A stretch of DNA of 64,000 nucleotides, taken from contig NZ_JABEPQ010000001.1 in assembly GCF_013041615.1 (NCBI RefSeq), positions 612,976 through 676,975 on the forward strand, read 5' to 3'. The notes below the pieces were generated by a model. It did not search any database. It saw only the letters and a program-made list of their open reading frames with translations, and had not been told where the DNA came from. A program made the translations under genes and the position numbers. This document shows positions 17,981 through 27,400 of this stretch, piece after piece; position 1 is the first letter of the stretch, and each line of letters opens with the position of its first letter. This DNA comes from Knoellia koreensis. GTDB taxonomy: Bacteria > Actinomycetota > Actinomycetes > Actinomycetales > Dermatophilaceae.

Positions 17981-20183
17981 TATCGTGGAGCTGTTGCGGA
18001 CGGTGAGCGCTGACGCTGCCCGTCTGGCGGATGCTCCACGGCGGGAGTCGATCGACGACTTCGTCCAGCTCGTGGGTGACACCCAGCGTCTGGTCAGCAT
18101 GGTGCAGGCCGTGCAGACGGTGGCGATCGCGAACGTGTCCGCGATCGAGGACGTCGTCGACCCGGGCACCGGTGAGGTCGTCGAGCAGTTCCGCGGGTAC
18201 GGCCACCACCGCATGGACGCCGCCGCCCTCGTCAGCGACGAGCTCGGCGTGACCGCCCGCGGTGCGGAGACCAGGGTCGGTGTCGCAGCCCAGCTGGCGG
18301 GGCGGTACCCGTGCGTGCTCGAAGCGATGGGTCAGGGCCGGATCGACCCGTACCGGGCCAGCATCATCGAACACGAACTGGCCGATGCCCCCGACAACGC
18401 CGTGGAGGCGGTGCTGGCCAAGATCGAACCCCACCTCGGCAAGGAGACCGGTGGGCGGTTGCGGCAACGCGTGCGCCGCGTCCTGGGGCAGGTGGCTGCG
18501 GAGTTCCTGCGCCAGAAAGCCGCCCAAGCGCGTAAGGAGCGGTCGCTGCAGCGCTGGCCCGGTGACGGGCCCGGCGTCGACACCTGGGTCGCGTCGTTGC
18601 CGGTGGAGCAGTCGCAGAAGGCGTGGTCCGCGATCGACTCCCTCGCCCGCGAGTACGTGCGCGCCGGACACAACACGTGCATTGAGCAGGCCCGGGCGGA
18701 CGCGATGCTCGCGTTCATCGACGGCAACACCCGCGCCGAGTACGTCATCCAAGTCGCGGTCCCCGAGTCCCGCCTCAATGGTGCGCTGGCAAGCGTCACC
18801 GAACCGTTCGCGAGACAGCCGCAAGGCCCGCCCAAGACCCGACAGGCTCCCTTGACCGGTACTTCCGGTGCCCACGCGAACGAGCGAGTCCGAAGCTCGG
18901 ATGCGTCACCAGTTGCGACCGGCGCAGAGGGCGCGGCGGTTGACACGGCCGACCTCGATGCTTGGGTGCGGCAAGTGCTACGCGACAACGGAATCGGTAA
19001 ACATTGCACCGCCACCGGGCCACCCGCACTCACAGGACCCCCCACCCGAACCATCCCTGAGGACTGGGGCGTCGACGGCGAAGGCAAGGGCAAGGGCCGC
19101 AAGAGGAAGAAGCTGCGTGCTGCCGACCCGAGTGCGCCCGCGACCGCAGGTGGTCGACCGGTGGCCTTGCCGGCGCTGGCTCCTCGGCGGGTGCGGATCG
19201 ACATCCTGCCCTGCGACGAGTCGACCGGCGCCTACACCTCCACCCCGGTCAGCAGCTGGACCATCACACCCACCGGTCAGGACAAGACCCGTGGCGGTGA
19301 CCACGCCACCGCAAGGGCAGCCACCAGCCGCAACGGCAACGCGAGCTCGACAGGGAAGGCGGACCGGGCCGGTCCCACCGGGAACGCCCGCTCGACAGGG
19401 AACGCGGACCGGACCCGAAGCACAGGTTCGACACGGGTGGCAGGCCGGAGCGGAAATGCTGGCTCGGAAGGCAACTCGGGCTCGACTGGAAACGCGCGCC
19501 TGACCGGCTCGTCCGGCGTGGCGTCGATTGAGGCAGCCTTCGCCGACGCGGTGGTGCGGCGGTGCGCGGTCCCGGAACCGGTCGTGATCGGGTACCGGCC
19601 CACCGAAGCCATGATCCGCACCGTCAAATCCAGGGACGGACACTGCCGGTTCCCCGGCTGCACCGTCGCCGCCACCTTCTGCGACCTCGACCACGTCAGC
19701 CCCTGGCGTGAAGGGTCCACCCTGACCCGGGTGAGCAACCTGATCTGCCTGTGCCGACGCCACCACCGCACCAAACAACTCCGCCGCTGGTCCGTACGCA
19801 TGCTCCCCGGCGCCATCGTCGAATGGACCGACCCCACCGGCCGCACCCGAACCACCCACCCGGTCAACCACCTCAACCCCGACCCCCAGCCCTGGCTCGA
19901 TGACGACGGCCAACCCATCGCTGACGACACCGGCGCTGCAACAGACCGCCCGGTCGAGCTGCCCTCATTGCTCGACGAACAGCTCGAGTACCTCACCGAC
20001 CACCGCGAATGCTTCGGCCCCCAACACCGCAACATCTGCGACGAGTACGGCAAACCCATCGGCCAGCTCATCACCCCCGGCAGCCTGTGGACCGTCGACC
20101 TCACCGACGACTACGCCTCCCACCTCGCGAGCCACCACTCCACCCGCCACCGGCCCAACGCCGACGACCCACCACCATTCTGA
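17973..20183 (+). CDS. 13E12-repeat family protein: DUF222 plus HNH endonuclease
   Basis: 736 residues. An N-terminal DUF222 region (about 5-290) is followed by a variable linker and a C-terminal HNH nuclease at about 553-606, with zinc cysteines in CRFPGCTV and the catalytic core DLDHVSPWREG...NLICLCRRHHRTK. The linker (about 449-513) is low-complexity, built from degenerate STGNAR-like units. Family members are often multicopy and associated with mobile DNA (mycobacterial REP13E12 is a phage phiRv1 attachment target); several are SOS-induced, agreeing with the LexA box seen here. ATG 17973 is chosen from the promoter; an open frame continues upstream to 17787 but reads as non-coding. Confidence 0.85.
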   Translation: MIDIVELLRTVSADAARLADAPRRESIDDFVQLVGDTQRLVSMVQAVQTVAIANVSAIEDVVDPGTGEVVEQFRGYGHHRMDAAALVSDELGVTARGAETRVGVAAQLAGRYPCVLEAMGQGRIDPYRASIIEHELADAPDNAVEAVLAKIEPHLGKETGGRLRQRVRRVLGQVAAEFLRQKAAQARKERSLQRWPGDGPGVDTWVASLPVEQSQKAWSAIDSLAREYVRAGHNTCIEQARADAMLAFIDGNTRAEYVIQVAVPESRLNGALASVTEPFARQPQGPPKTRQAPLTGTSGAHANERVRSSDASPVATGAEGAAVDTADLDAWVRQVLRDNGIGKHCTATGPPALTGPPTRTIPEDWGVDGEGKGKGRKRKKLRAADPSAPATAGGRPVALPALAPRRVRIDILPCDESTGAYTSTPVSSWTITPTGQDKTRGGDHATARAATSRNGNASSTGKADRAGPTGNARSTGNADRTRSTGSTRVAGRSGNAGSEGNSGSTGNARLTGSSGVASIEAAFADAVVRRCAVPEPVVIGYRPTEAMIRTVKSRDGHCRFPGCTVAATFCDLDHVSPWREGSTLTRVSNLICLCRRHHRTKQLRRWSVRMLPGAIVEWTDPTGRTRTTHPVNHLNPDPQPWLDDDGQPIADDTGAATDRPVELPSLLDEQLEYLTDHRECFGPQHRNICDEYGKPIGQLITPGSLWTVDLTDDYASHLASHHSTRHRPNADDPPPF

Positions 20184-20233
20184 GCGAGGTGCCGTTCCAG
20201 ACCGGGCAACGGGCACTACGGGCGCTCACCCGG

Positions 20234-20893
20234 CTACGAGCGGTGGGCTCGAGTGCGTGGCGGCCGCACGACCGTGAGGTCCGAACGGCGAGGCGCAGCA
20301 ACGAGATCCGGTATGCCGGGCACCGACGCCGCCGGCACGGCGCCCGCATCCGTGGGCCAGTCGCGCCCACCCTCGTCACCAAAGGCCGCGACCGAGCTGG
20401 CCTCCCCCGGCGTGAACCGCGGCCCGTACCGCACCCCGTCCAAACCCACGTCGGCGAACGCGCGCGCCCACGCCTGGGGCACGGCATACGGCACCATCGT
20501 CTCGAGCTCGCGCGTCACACCGAACCCGCCGGCAGCGCGTGACTGGACGTCTGCCAACCGCCACGCCGACGGTGCATGCAGTCGCGACACAATCGCATCC
20601 TCCAGCGCCGACTCCGGCAGCTCGCGGCGCACCGCGAGCACTGGACCCAGCCGTTCGCGCACGGCGCTCTCGGCATCCAACGCGAGGTAGCAGGTGCCGC
20701 GTGGCGACGGCAGGTCGAACCGCCCACCACCGTCGTTGCCGAACCACCACGCCCCGCGATCCGCACGGTGACAACGGAACAGATCGTCCTCCGCGTGGAC
20801 CTCCGCCACCGGAAAGCCCTCCAACGATCCCTGTGGCGCGCGGTGCGCCACCCGCTCGCGCTCCCCCACCTCAGGCAGCCCACCGGGCAGCAT
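20234..20893 (-). CDS. RES-domain toxin (NAD+-degrading type)
   Basis: About 219 residues. The RES pattern is visible: FRCHRADRG near the start with the conserved Arg, then RFDLPSPRGTCYLALDAESA with the Glu, and late GVRYGPRFTPGEASSVAAFG containing the terminal Arg/Ser motif. RES toxins such as MbcT and Res deplete NAD+ by phosphorolysis or hydrolysis. ATG 20893 lies inside the 3' end of the antitoxin gene (23-bp overlap); GTG 20869, right after the antitoxin stop, is an alternative. The first 35 residues are outside the domain. Confidence 0.75.
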   Translation of the reverse strand: MLPGGLPEVGERERVAHRAPQGSLEGFPVAEVHAEDDLFRCHRADRGAWWFGNDGGGRFDLPSPRGTCYLALDAESAVRERLGPVLAVRRELPESALEDAIVSRLHAPSAWRLADVQSRAAGGFGVTRELETMVPYAVPQAWARAFADVGLDGVRYGPRFTPGEASSVAAFGDEGGRDWPTDAGAVPAASVPGIPDLVAAPRRSDLTVVRPPRTRAHRS

Positions 20894-21413
20894 CCGCGGC
20901 CGCCGCCTCGGCAACGTGCGCCACCGCCGCAGCCGACGAACGATGCACCACGAGGTAGTCGACCGCGCTGTGCCCCTCGAAAACCTCGCTCGGCGTGGTG
21001 AGCCAGGCCCCGACGGTCCACCCGTCGACACCGGCCCGCGTGAAGATGCCGACAGCGTCCTGCACACCCGGCCGCACCTGCCCGTTGCGCCCGAACTGCA
21101 GTGACGGATACACAAGGTGCCCGTCACTGGTCCGTGCCGCGAGCACCGTCCCCCGCCGCACCCGGTCGAACAGCGCCTGCCGCGAGATCCCGAGCCACGC
21201 CACCAACCCCGCCGTGTCGTAGAACGGCGCGAGCGGCTCGTCCAACGGATGCACCGTCGGCAGCGCAGCCACCATCCGCTCGGCCAGCTCCTCGACGTCC
21301 TCGAGCTCCAGGGTCCGCCCCTGCGCCTCGAGCTCCGCGGCGCGAGCCTCGACTCGCTCGCGCACGGCAGCCGCCAATGCTTCCACCGCCGTCGTATCGA
21401 CTGTCCGGCTCAT
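20871..21413 (-). CDS. RES-partner antitoxin (Xre/MbcA-like)
   Basis: 180 residues. A coiled-coil-like N-terminus rich in Ala/Glu/Arg (about 5-45) precedes a helix-turn-helix (DTAGLVAWLGISRQALFDRV). The C-terminal part, FTRAGVDGWTVGAWLTTPSEVF, resembles the DUF2384 toxin-binding domain. Position immediately upstream of and overlapping the RES gene supports an antitoxin role. ATG 21413 has GGAGGTGG upstream. This long N-terminal extension is unlike compact Xre antitoxins. Confidence 0.72.
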   Translation of the reverse strand: MSRTVDTTAVEALAAAVRERVEARAAELEAQGRTLELEDVEELAERMVAALPTVHPLDEPLAPFYDTAGLVAWLGISRQALFDRVRRGTVLAARTSDGHLVYPSLQFGRNGQVRPGVQDAVGIFTRAGVDGWTVGAWLTTPSEVFEGHSAVDYLVVHRSSAAAVAHVAEAAAADAARWAA

Positions 21414-21453
21414 CACTCCACCTCCACACGGTGACGCCCCACCCAGTCCGAGC

Positions 21454-21469
21454 CGTCAAGGGCGTCAAG
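21454..21469. promoter_or_regulatory. Tandem CGTCAAG repeats upstream of the toxin-antitoxin operon
   Basis: CGTCAAG occurs at 21454-21460 and again at 21463-21469, about 41 bp before the antitoxin start. On the minus strand this reads CTTGACG twice; either TTGACG could be a -35 element and the tandem pair could be the operator for antitoxin autoregulation. Inferred from position only. Confidence 0.35.
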
Positions 21470-21595
21470 GTCGTACAACAACCATAACCCCAGGGCACGA
21501 CACCGCAGTCTCAGGGCACGCACGAGCAACGCCCCGACGTCGAGCGCAGCGTCGGCGCACCTTCCGAGCCCGCGCCCCCGTCCAAGGGGTCGCCC

Positions 21596-23083
21596 CTACG
21601 GCAGCTCCCAGGTGTGGACCGGCTCGTTGCTGTGCATGTTCTCGGCATACCTGCGCAGCATCTGCGCCAACGCGCTCTGCCGGTCCATGCCCTTGCCCTC
21701 GGTCTCGAGCCGGTTCACCGTGTCCGTCATCCACGTGGCCCCATTGCGCCCCGTCGTGCAGCGCCCCTCGATGACCGAGAGATACCGGTCGCGCACCTTC
21801 TCCGACACGCCCCACTCGGTCAGGCCCTCGTAGGCCATCGGCAGCAGGTGCCGCAGCACCAGCTCGTCGGACCGCACCTCGCCGAATCCCGGCCAGTAGA
21901 GCCGCGACTCGATGCCGTCGCGGGCAGCGTTGACGAAGTTCTGCTCGGCCACCGCAAAGCTCATCTTGGTCCACACCGGGCGGTCGTCGGCGGCGAGCTT
22001 GCGGATCACGCCGTAGTAGAACGCAGCGTTCGCGAGGACGTCGATGAGGGTCGGGCCGGCCGGCAGCACCCGGTTCTCGACCCGCAGGTGGGGCTTGCCC
22101 TTGACGATGTCGTAGATGGGCCGGTTCCACCGGTAGACGGTGCCGTTGTGCAGCCGCAGCTCCGCGAGGCTCGGCGCCTCCCCGGCTTCGAGCAGCGCCA
22201 CCGGGTCCTCGTCACTGACCTCCGCGAGCAGCGCCGGGAAGTACCGCACGTTCTCCTCGAACAGGTCGAAGATCGAGGTGATCCACCGCTCGCCAAAGAA
22301 CACGCGGGGCCGCACCCCTTGGTTCTTGAGCTCGATCGCGCGGGTGTCGGTTGCCTGCGTGAACAACGGGATCCGCGTCTCGGCATACAGCCGCTTGCCG
22401 TAGAAGTAGGGGCTGTTCGCCGCCAGCGCCACCTGCGGCGCCGACAGCGCCTGCGCGGCGTTCCAGTGGGCGGCGAAGTCCTGCGGCGACACCTGCAGGT
22501 GCAGCTGGACACTGGTGCACGCCGACTCCGGTGCGATCGAGTCGGCGTACGTCGCGACCCGCTCCCCCGTCGGCCCCTCGATGTCGAGGTAGATGTCCTC
22601 GCCGCGCGCGTAGAAGATCGAGTCGTTCAACGCGGCATACCGGTTGTTGGCGCTGATCCACTCGCCCTCGAAGTCCTCGGGCATGATCGTCGGCAGGATG
22701 CCGACGGCGACGATGTGGGCGCCCCGCTTGCGGGCGGCCGCGTCCGCGGCGTTGAGCGAGCCACGCATCTCGTCCTCGAGCTCGATCGCGGCATCACCCG
22801 GCAAGGGCCGCGGCGGCACGTTGAGCTCGATGTTGTAGCGAGCCAGCTCCGTCTGGAAGCCGGGGTCGGCGATCTCCTCGAGCACCTCGGCGTTGGCGAA
22901 GTTGGGCTGGTAGTCGTCATCGACGAGGTTGAGCTCGATCTCCATGCCCGTCATCGGGCGGTCGAACTCGAACACGCTCTGCGACAGCATCCGCTCGAAC
23001 ACGTCGAGGTTCTGTCGCACCTTCTCGCGATACCGCTGGCGCTGCTCCCGTGTGTAGCTCTGCGCGTTCACCTCTTCGCCCAC
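21596..23083 (-). CDS. Glutamate-cysteine ligase family (GCS2-type carboxylate-amine ligase)
   Basis: 495 residues. The opening MGEEVNAQSYTREQRQRYR and the GMEIELNLVDD motif (catalytic Glu residues binding Mg-ATP) followed by NIELNVPPRPLPG mark the actinobacterial glutamate-cysteine ligase-like family. It also has ESACTSVQLHLQVSP and RVENRVLPAGPT in the C-terminal half. Members ligate glutamate to an amine such as cysteine; whether the product serves ergothioneine or another thiol is unknown. GTG 23083 start. Divergent from sbcD, with a 177-bp gap containing a small hairpin. Confidence 0.8.
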   Translation of the reverse strand: MGEEVNAQSYTREQRQRYREKVRQNLDVFERMLSQSVFEFDRPMTGMEIELNLVDDDYQPNFANAEVLEEIADPGFQTELARYNIELNVPPRPLPGDAAIELEDEMRGSLNAADAAARKRGAHIVAVGILPTIMPEDFEGEWISANNRYAALNDSIFYARGEDIYLDIEGPTGERVATYADSIAPESACTSVQLHLQVSPQDFAAHWNAAQALSAPQVALAANSPYFYGKRLYAETRIPLFTQATDTRAIELKNQGVRPRVFFGERWITSIFDLFEENVRYFPALLAEVSDEDPVALLEAGEAPSLAELRLHNGTVYRWNRPIYDIVKGKPHLRVENRVLPAGPTLIDVLANAAFYYGVIRKLAADDRPVWTKMSFAVAEQNFVNAARDGIESRLYWPGFGEVRSDELVLRHLLPMAYEGLTEWGVSEKVRDRYLSVIEGRCTTGRNGATWMTDTVNRLETEGKGMDRQSALAQMLRRYAENMHSNEPVHTWELP

Positions 23084-23184
23084 GAAGACCTCCCGGTGTG
23101 GTCGAGCAGCCTGGTCGAGCACTGCGTGCCGTGGCCACGACCCAACCACACGGCGGGCACGCGTGCCACCACTTGCCAGCGGAG

Positions 23185-23201
23185 TCTCTCGACGCGAGAG
23201 A
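23185..23201. promoter_or_regulatory. Perfect 7-bp inverted repeat in the GCS-sbcD divergent gap
   Basis: TCTCTCG-ACG-CGAGAGA is a perfect dyad, 60 bp before the sbcD start and 102 bp before the ligase start. A protein-binding operator for one of the divergent promoters is the simplest reading; there is no U-tract to suggest a terminator. Confidence 0.35.
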
Positions 23202-23260
23202 AGCGGGCCACGCCGAGGCAATTCACGAGCCCTGTCGGTCCGTGCTCCTAGCCTGCAGGT

Positions 23261-24457
23261 GTGCGGTTCCTCCACACCTCCGACTGGCACCTGGGGCGCT
23301 CGTTCCACCAGGTGGGACTCCTGCCTGCGCAGTCGGAGTTCCTCGACCACCTCGTCGAGGTCGTGCGGGCCGAGCAGGTCGACGCCGTGCTGGTCTCCGG
23401 CGACGTCTACGACCGCGCCTTGCCCGCGCCGGACACCGTGCAGCTGCTGTCCGAGACGGTGACCCGCCTGGTCGACACCGGGGCCACGGTGGTCCTGTCC
23501 AGCGGCAACCACGACTCGGCGATCCGGCTCGGGTTCGCCAGCGAGCTGCTTGCCCGCACCGGCGTCCACATCCGCACGTCGGTCGACACGATCGGTCAGC
23601 CCGTCGTCGTCGACGGGGTCGCCGTCTACCCCCTTCCCTACCTCGAGCCGTCGGTCGCAGCAGGTCCGTTGGCGACGTCGACCCCCACCCACGCCGGCGT
23701 GCTCACGGCCGCGATGGACCGGGTCCGTGCCGACGTCGCCACCCGCGGACTGCCGTCGGTCGTGATGGCCCACGCCTTCGTCACCGGCGGCGCCACGAGC
23801 GAGTCCGAGCGCGACATCTCCGTCGGCGGTGTGAGCGCGGTGCACCCGTCGGTCTTCCAGGGTGTGGGGTATGCCGCCCTGGGCCACCTCCACGGTCGCC
23901 AGCAGGTCTCGGACTCGGTGCGCTACAGCGGCTCACCCGTGGCGATGTCGTTCAGCGAGCACCGCCACACCAAGGCCTCGTGGCTGGTCGACCTCGACGG
24001 CTCCGGCCTCACCGTGGAGGAGGTGCCGGCACCGGTCCACCGCCAGCTCGCAGTGCTGCGCGGCGACCTCGACGCCCTGCTGCTCGACCCCACCCTGACC
24101 TGGGCCGAGAACGCCTACTGCCAGGTCACCCTCACCGACCCCGTGCGCCCGCTCGGGGCGATGGAACAGCTGCGCCGCCGGTTCGCCCACACCCTCGTGC
24201 TCCAGTTCGACCCCCAGGGCGCCGCCGTGCCAGTCCGCACCTACGTCGAACGCACCTCCGCGGCCGACCCGGTCGACGTCTGCTGCGACTTCCTCGGGCA
24301 CGTGCGAGGCGGGTATGCCGCGACGCAGGACGAGCGTGCACTCGTCACCGAAGCGGTCGAGGCCGTCCGTCTCCACCGCGGCTCCCGCGACGACGAGGGG
24401 CGCGTCGCCGACGACGCAACCACGCGGCATACCAGTGCCTCGAAGGGCGTGGCATGA
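23261..24457 (+). CDS. sbcD: Exonuclease SbcD (Mre11-like nuclease subunit)
   Basis: 398 residues, calcineurin-type phosphoesterase binding two Mn2+. Ligand motifs in order: TSDWHLGRSF (Asp8, His10), SGDVYDRA near 47, SGNHDS near 85, MAHAF near 168 and GHLHGRQ near 209. It partners SbcC to open hairpins and trim blocked double-strand ends. The C-terminal tail runs through a full CCACGCGGCATACC site (24420-24433), encoding RHT just before the end. The sbcC ATG follows 10 bp after the stop. Confidence 0.93.
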   Translation: MRFLHTSDWHLGRSFHQVGLLPAQSEFLDHLVEVVRAEQVDAVLVSGDVYDRALPAPDTVQLLSETVTRLVDTGATVVLSSGNHDSAIRLGFASELLARTGVHIRTSVDTIGQPVVVDGVAVYPLPYLEPSVAAGPLATSTPTHAGVLTAAMDRVRADVATRGLPSVVMAHAFVTGGATSESERDISVGGVSAVHPSVFQGVGYAALGHLHGRQQVSDSVRYSGSPVAMSFSEHRHTKASWLVDLDGSGLTVEEVPAPVHRQLAVLRGDLDALLLDPTLTWAENAYCQVTLTDPVRPLGAMEQLRRRFAHTLVLQFDPQGAAVPVRTYVERTSAADPVDVCCDFLGHVRGGYAATQDERALVTEAVEAVRLHRGSRDDEGRVADDATTRHTSASKGVA

Positions 24458-24467
24458 GGGGCATCTC

Positions 24468-27400
24468 ATGAGGCTCCACCGGCTCACGGTCACGGCCTTC
24501 GGGCCTTTCGCGGGCACCGCTGAGGTCGACCTCGACGCCGTCGCCGAAGGTGGGATCTTCCTCATCCGCGGGGCCACCGGTGCGGGCAAGACCAGCCTGC
24601 TCGACGCCATCTGCTTCGCGCTCTACGCCGACGTCCCGGGCGCACGGACCAAGAAGGGGCTGCACAGCGACCACGCCGACCGCGGCGTGGTGCCGTCCGT
24701 GACGCTCGAGCTGACGGCCGCGGGCCGACGGCTGCGGGTGGAGCGGTCGCCGGAGTTCCGGCGCCCCAAGACGCGCGGCAAGGGCGAGGTGTCGGTGCCG
24801 GCCAAGGCCCAGCTGTGGGAGCTGCGCGACGGCACCTGGGAGCCGCTGAGCACCCGGCACGACGAGATCGCCGAGGTCATCGACGACGTGCTGGGCATGG
24901 GGCTGGCGCAGTTCGCCAAGGTCGTGCTGCTTCCGCAGGGCGACTTCGCGACGTTCCTGCGGGCCACCCCGGAGGAGCGCCGGGGGCTGCTCGAGCGGCT
25001 CTTCGACGTCGCCGGGTACGTCGGCATCGAGGAGTGGTTCGTCGAGCAACGCAAGCTGGCCAGTGCCGCACTCGACGAGGCCCATCGTGAGCTGCGGACC
25101 CACCTCACGATGGTCACCGAACACCTCGCTGCCGCGCCAGTTTCGTTGGTGGACAACGAGATCGGCACCGACGACGAAGACGCTTCCCTCGTCGAGCTGA
25201 CTCCGGCAGAGGTGCCGTCACGGCTCGACACGGTCGTCGCAGCCCTCGAGCGCGCCGCGGCTGAGTCCTTGGCTGCGCTGGACGACGCCAAGGCCGGGTC
25301 CGAGACGGCCTCAGCCGCGCTGGCCGCTGCCCGTGGCCTCGCCGCAACCCAGGCGCGCGGGCGCCAGGCGGCGGCCTCGCTCGCCCAGCTCGATGCGTCC
25401 GCCGAGGAGCATGCCGCCGCGCTCGACCGGCTCGAGGTCGCCGGGCGCGCAGCGTCGCTGGCAGGCGAGCTCAAGGCGCTCGACCGCGCCGCCGCAGCCC
25501 TGGCCCACGCCCGGACCACCCTGGAGACGGCGTCGGCCGCCACCGCATCGCTGGGAGTCGCAGACCTCACGGCTGACGACCTCACCGGTCAGCTGGACCG
25601 GCTCGAGGCCGCCGGGACCCACCTGCACGATGCCGCCGGAGCCGTCGCGCGCCTCGACCGAGCCCTCGGCGCACAGCGCGACGCCGTGACCACGGCGCAG
25701 CGGGCGCAGCAGCAGCTGGACCGGGCGGTGGATGAGCTGGACACCGCCACGGAGCGGCGCACCGAGGTCGTGACCGAGGTCGACGAGGCTGCGGCGGCCG
25801 AGGCCGCCCTGCCCATCGCCCGTCAGGCCGTCGAGGTGCTGGCGCGCAAGCACGCCCTGCGCACGGCCCAGGACGGCGACACCGCCACCCTCGCAACCAA
25901 GCGGCAGCTGCACGGCGAGCTCGTGTCGGTCGAACAGGAGGCGCGGGCGGTCTACCTCGACCTGCGCGAGGCACGGCTCGACGGCATGGCCGGCGAGCTC
26001 GCCGCCCGGCTCGAGGACGGCGCACCCTGTCCGGTGTGTGGTGCCAGTGAGCACCCGCACCCGGCCTCCGACGGCGTGCCGGTCACGGCAGAGCAGGTGG
26101 CCGAGGCCGAGGACACCTGGCAGCAGGCGCGGGCTGCGGCCACCGACCTGCTGTCCGTGATCCGGGGGCTCGAGGCCACCATCGCCCAGCGTGACGACGA
26201 GCTCGCCGACACCGACGATGACGCTGCGTCCCTCCAGGCGGCGCTACTGGCCCGTCGCCGGGCGGTCGAGGCCCTCACGGTGGCGGCGGAAAGCCTTTCT
26301 GCGCGGCGGGCAGACCTTGCCTCGCTCGACGCTGCCATCGAGCAACACGAGGCCAGGGTTGCCTCGCTGCGGGAGACGGTCGCCGTGGCGTCGGCTGCTG
26401 CGGAGGGCGCCGAGCAGGACGGCGCACGCGAACGTGCCGCGGTCTCGGCGGCGCTGGACGACCACACGACGCTGTGCCCGTGCGGACCGCTCGGCAAGCC
26501 CGATGAGGGTCGGCCACTCGCCGACCAGGTCACGACGGCCAGCACCCGACACGAAGGAACGAAGCGGGACCTGAGCGCCCACCGGGAGGCGCTCGTCGTC
26601 GTCGAGAAGTGCGCCACCGACATGGGCGCAGCCGAGTCCGCCGTGCGTGAGTCGTTGGAGGACAACGGGTTTGACGACATCGAGCAAGCCCGCGCAGGTC
26701 AGCTTTCACCCGACGACACACGTCAGCTCAAGGACGCCGTCGCCGCCCACGACCGGGCCCGCGCCGTCGCCACCGCGACACTGTCCGAGGACGCGGTGAC
26801 CGAGGCGCTGGAGCAGCCCGAGCCGGACCTTGCGACGCTCGAGCAGGCCGCCGGCGAGGCCGCATCGGCGCTGAGCCAGGCCACCACGACCGATGCCCTC
26901 GTGCGGGCGAGCCTGGCGTCGATCCGCCGGGGCCGGACCAGCATCGTCGACCTCTGCGGACAGCTGGGCGAACGGGCCGCCCGTCACGACGTGCTCCGCG
27001 ACCTGGCCGACACGATCAGCGGGCAGGGCGGCAACAACGAGCTGCGGATGCGGCTGTCGGCGTTCGTCCTCGCGGCCCGGCTGGAGAAGGTCGCCGACCT
27101 GGCCAACGAACGCCTTTCCGCCATGGGCGACGGGCGGTACCGGCTGCGGCACACCGACGGGCTCGCCGCCCGGGGGGCGCGCAGTGGTCTGGGCCTGGAG
27201 GTCCTCGACCTGTGGACCGGTCAGACCCGGTCCACGACCTCGCTGTCCGGTGGTGAGTCGTTCATGGCGTCACTGGCCCTGGCGCTCGGGCTCGCCGACG
27301 CGGTTCGCGAGGAGTCCGGCGGCTTCGACCTGCAGACCCTGTTCGTCGACGAAGGGTTCGGCACCCTCGACGACGAGAGCCTCGAGCAGGTGCTCGACGT

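Noticed and set aside
17405-21600. A prophage or integrative element
   Set aside because: No integrase, no tRNA target, and no direct repeats bounding the patch; only a 13E12 gene and a toxin-antitoxin pair are present.
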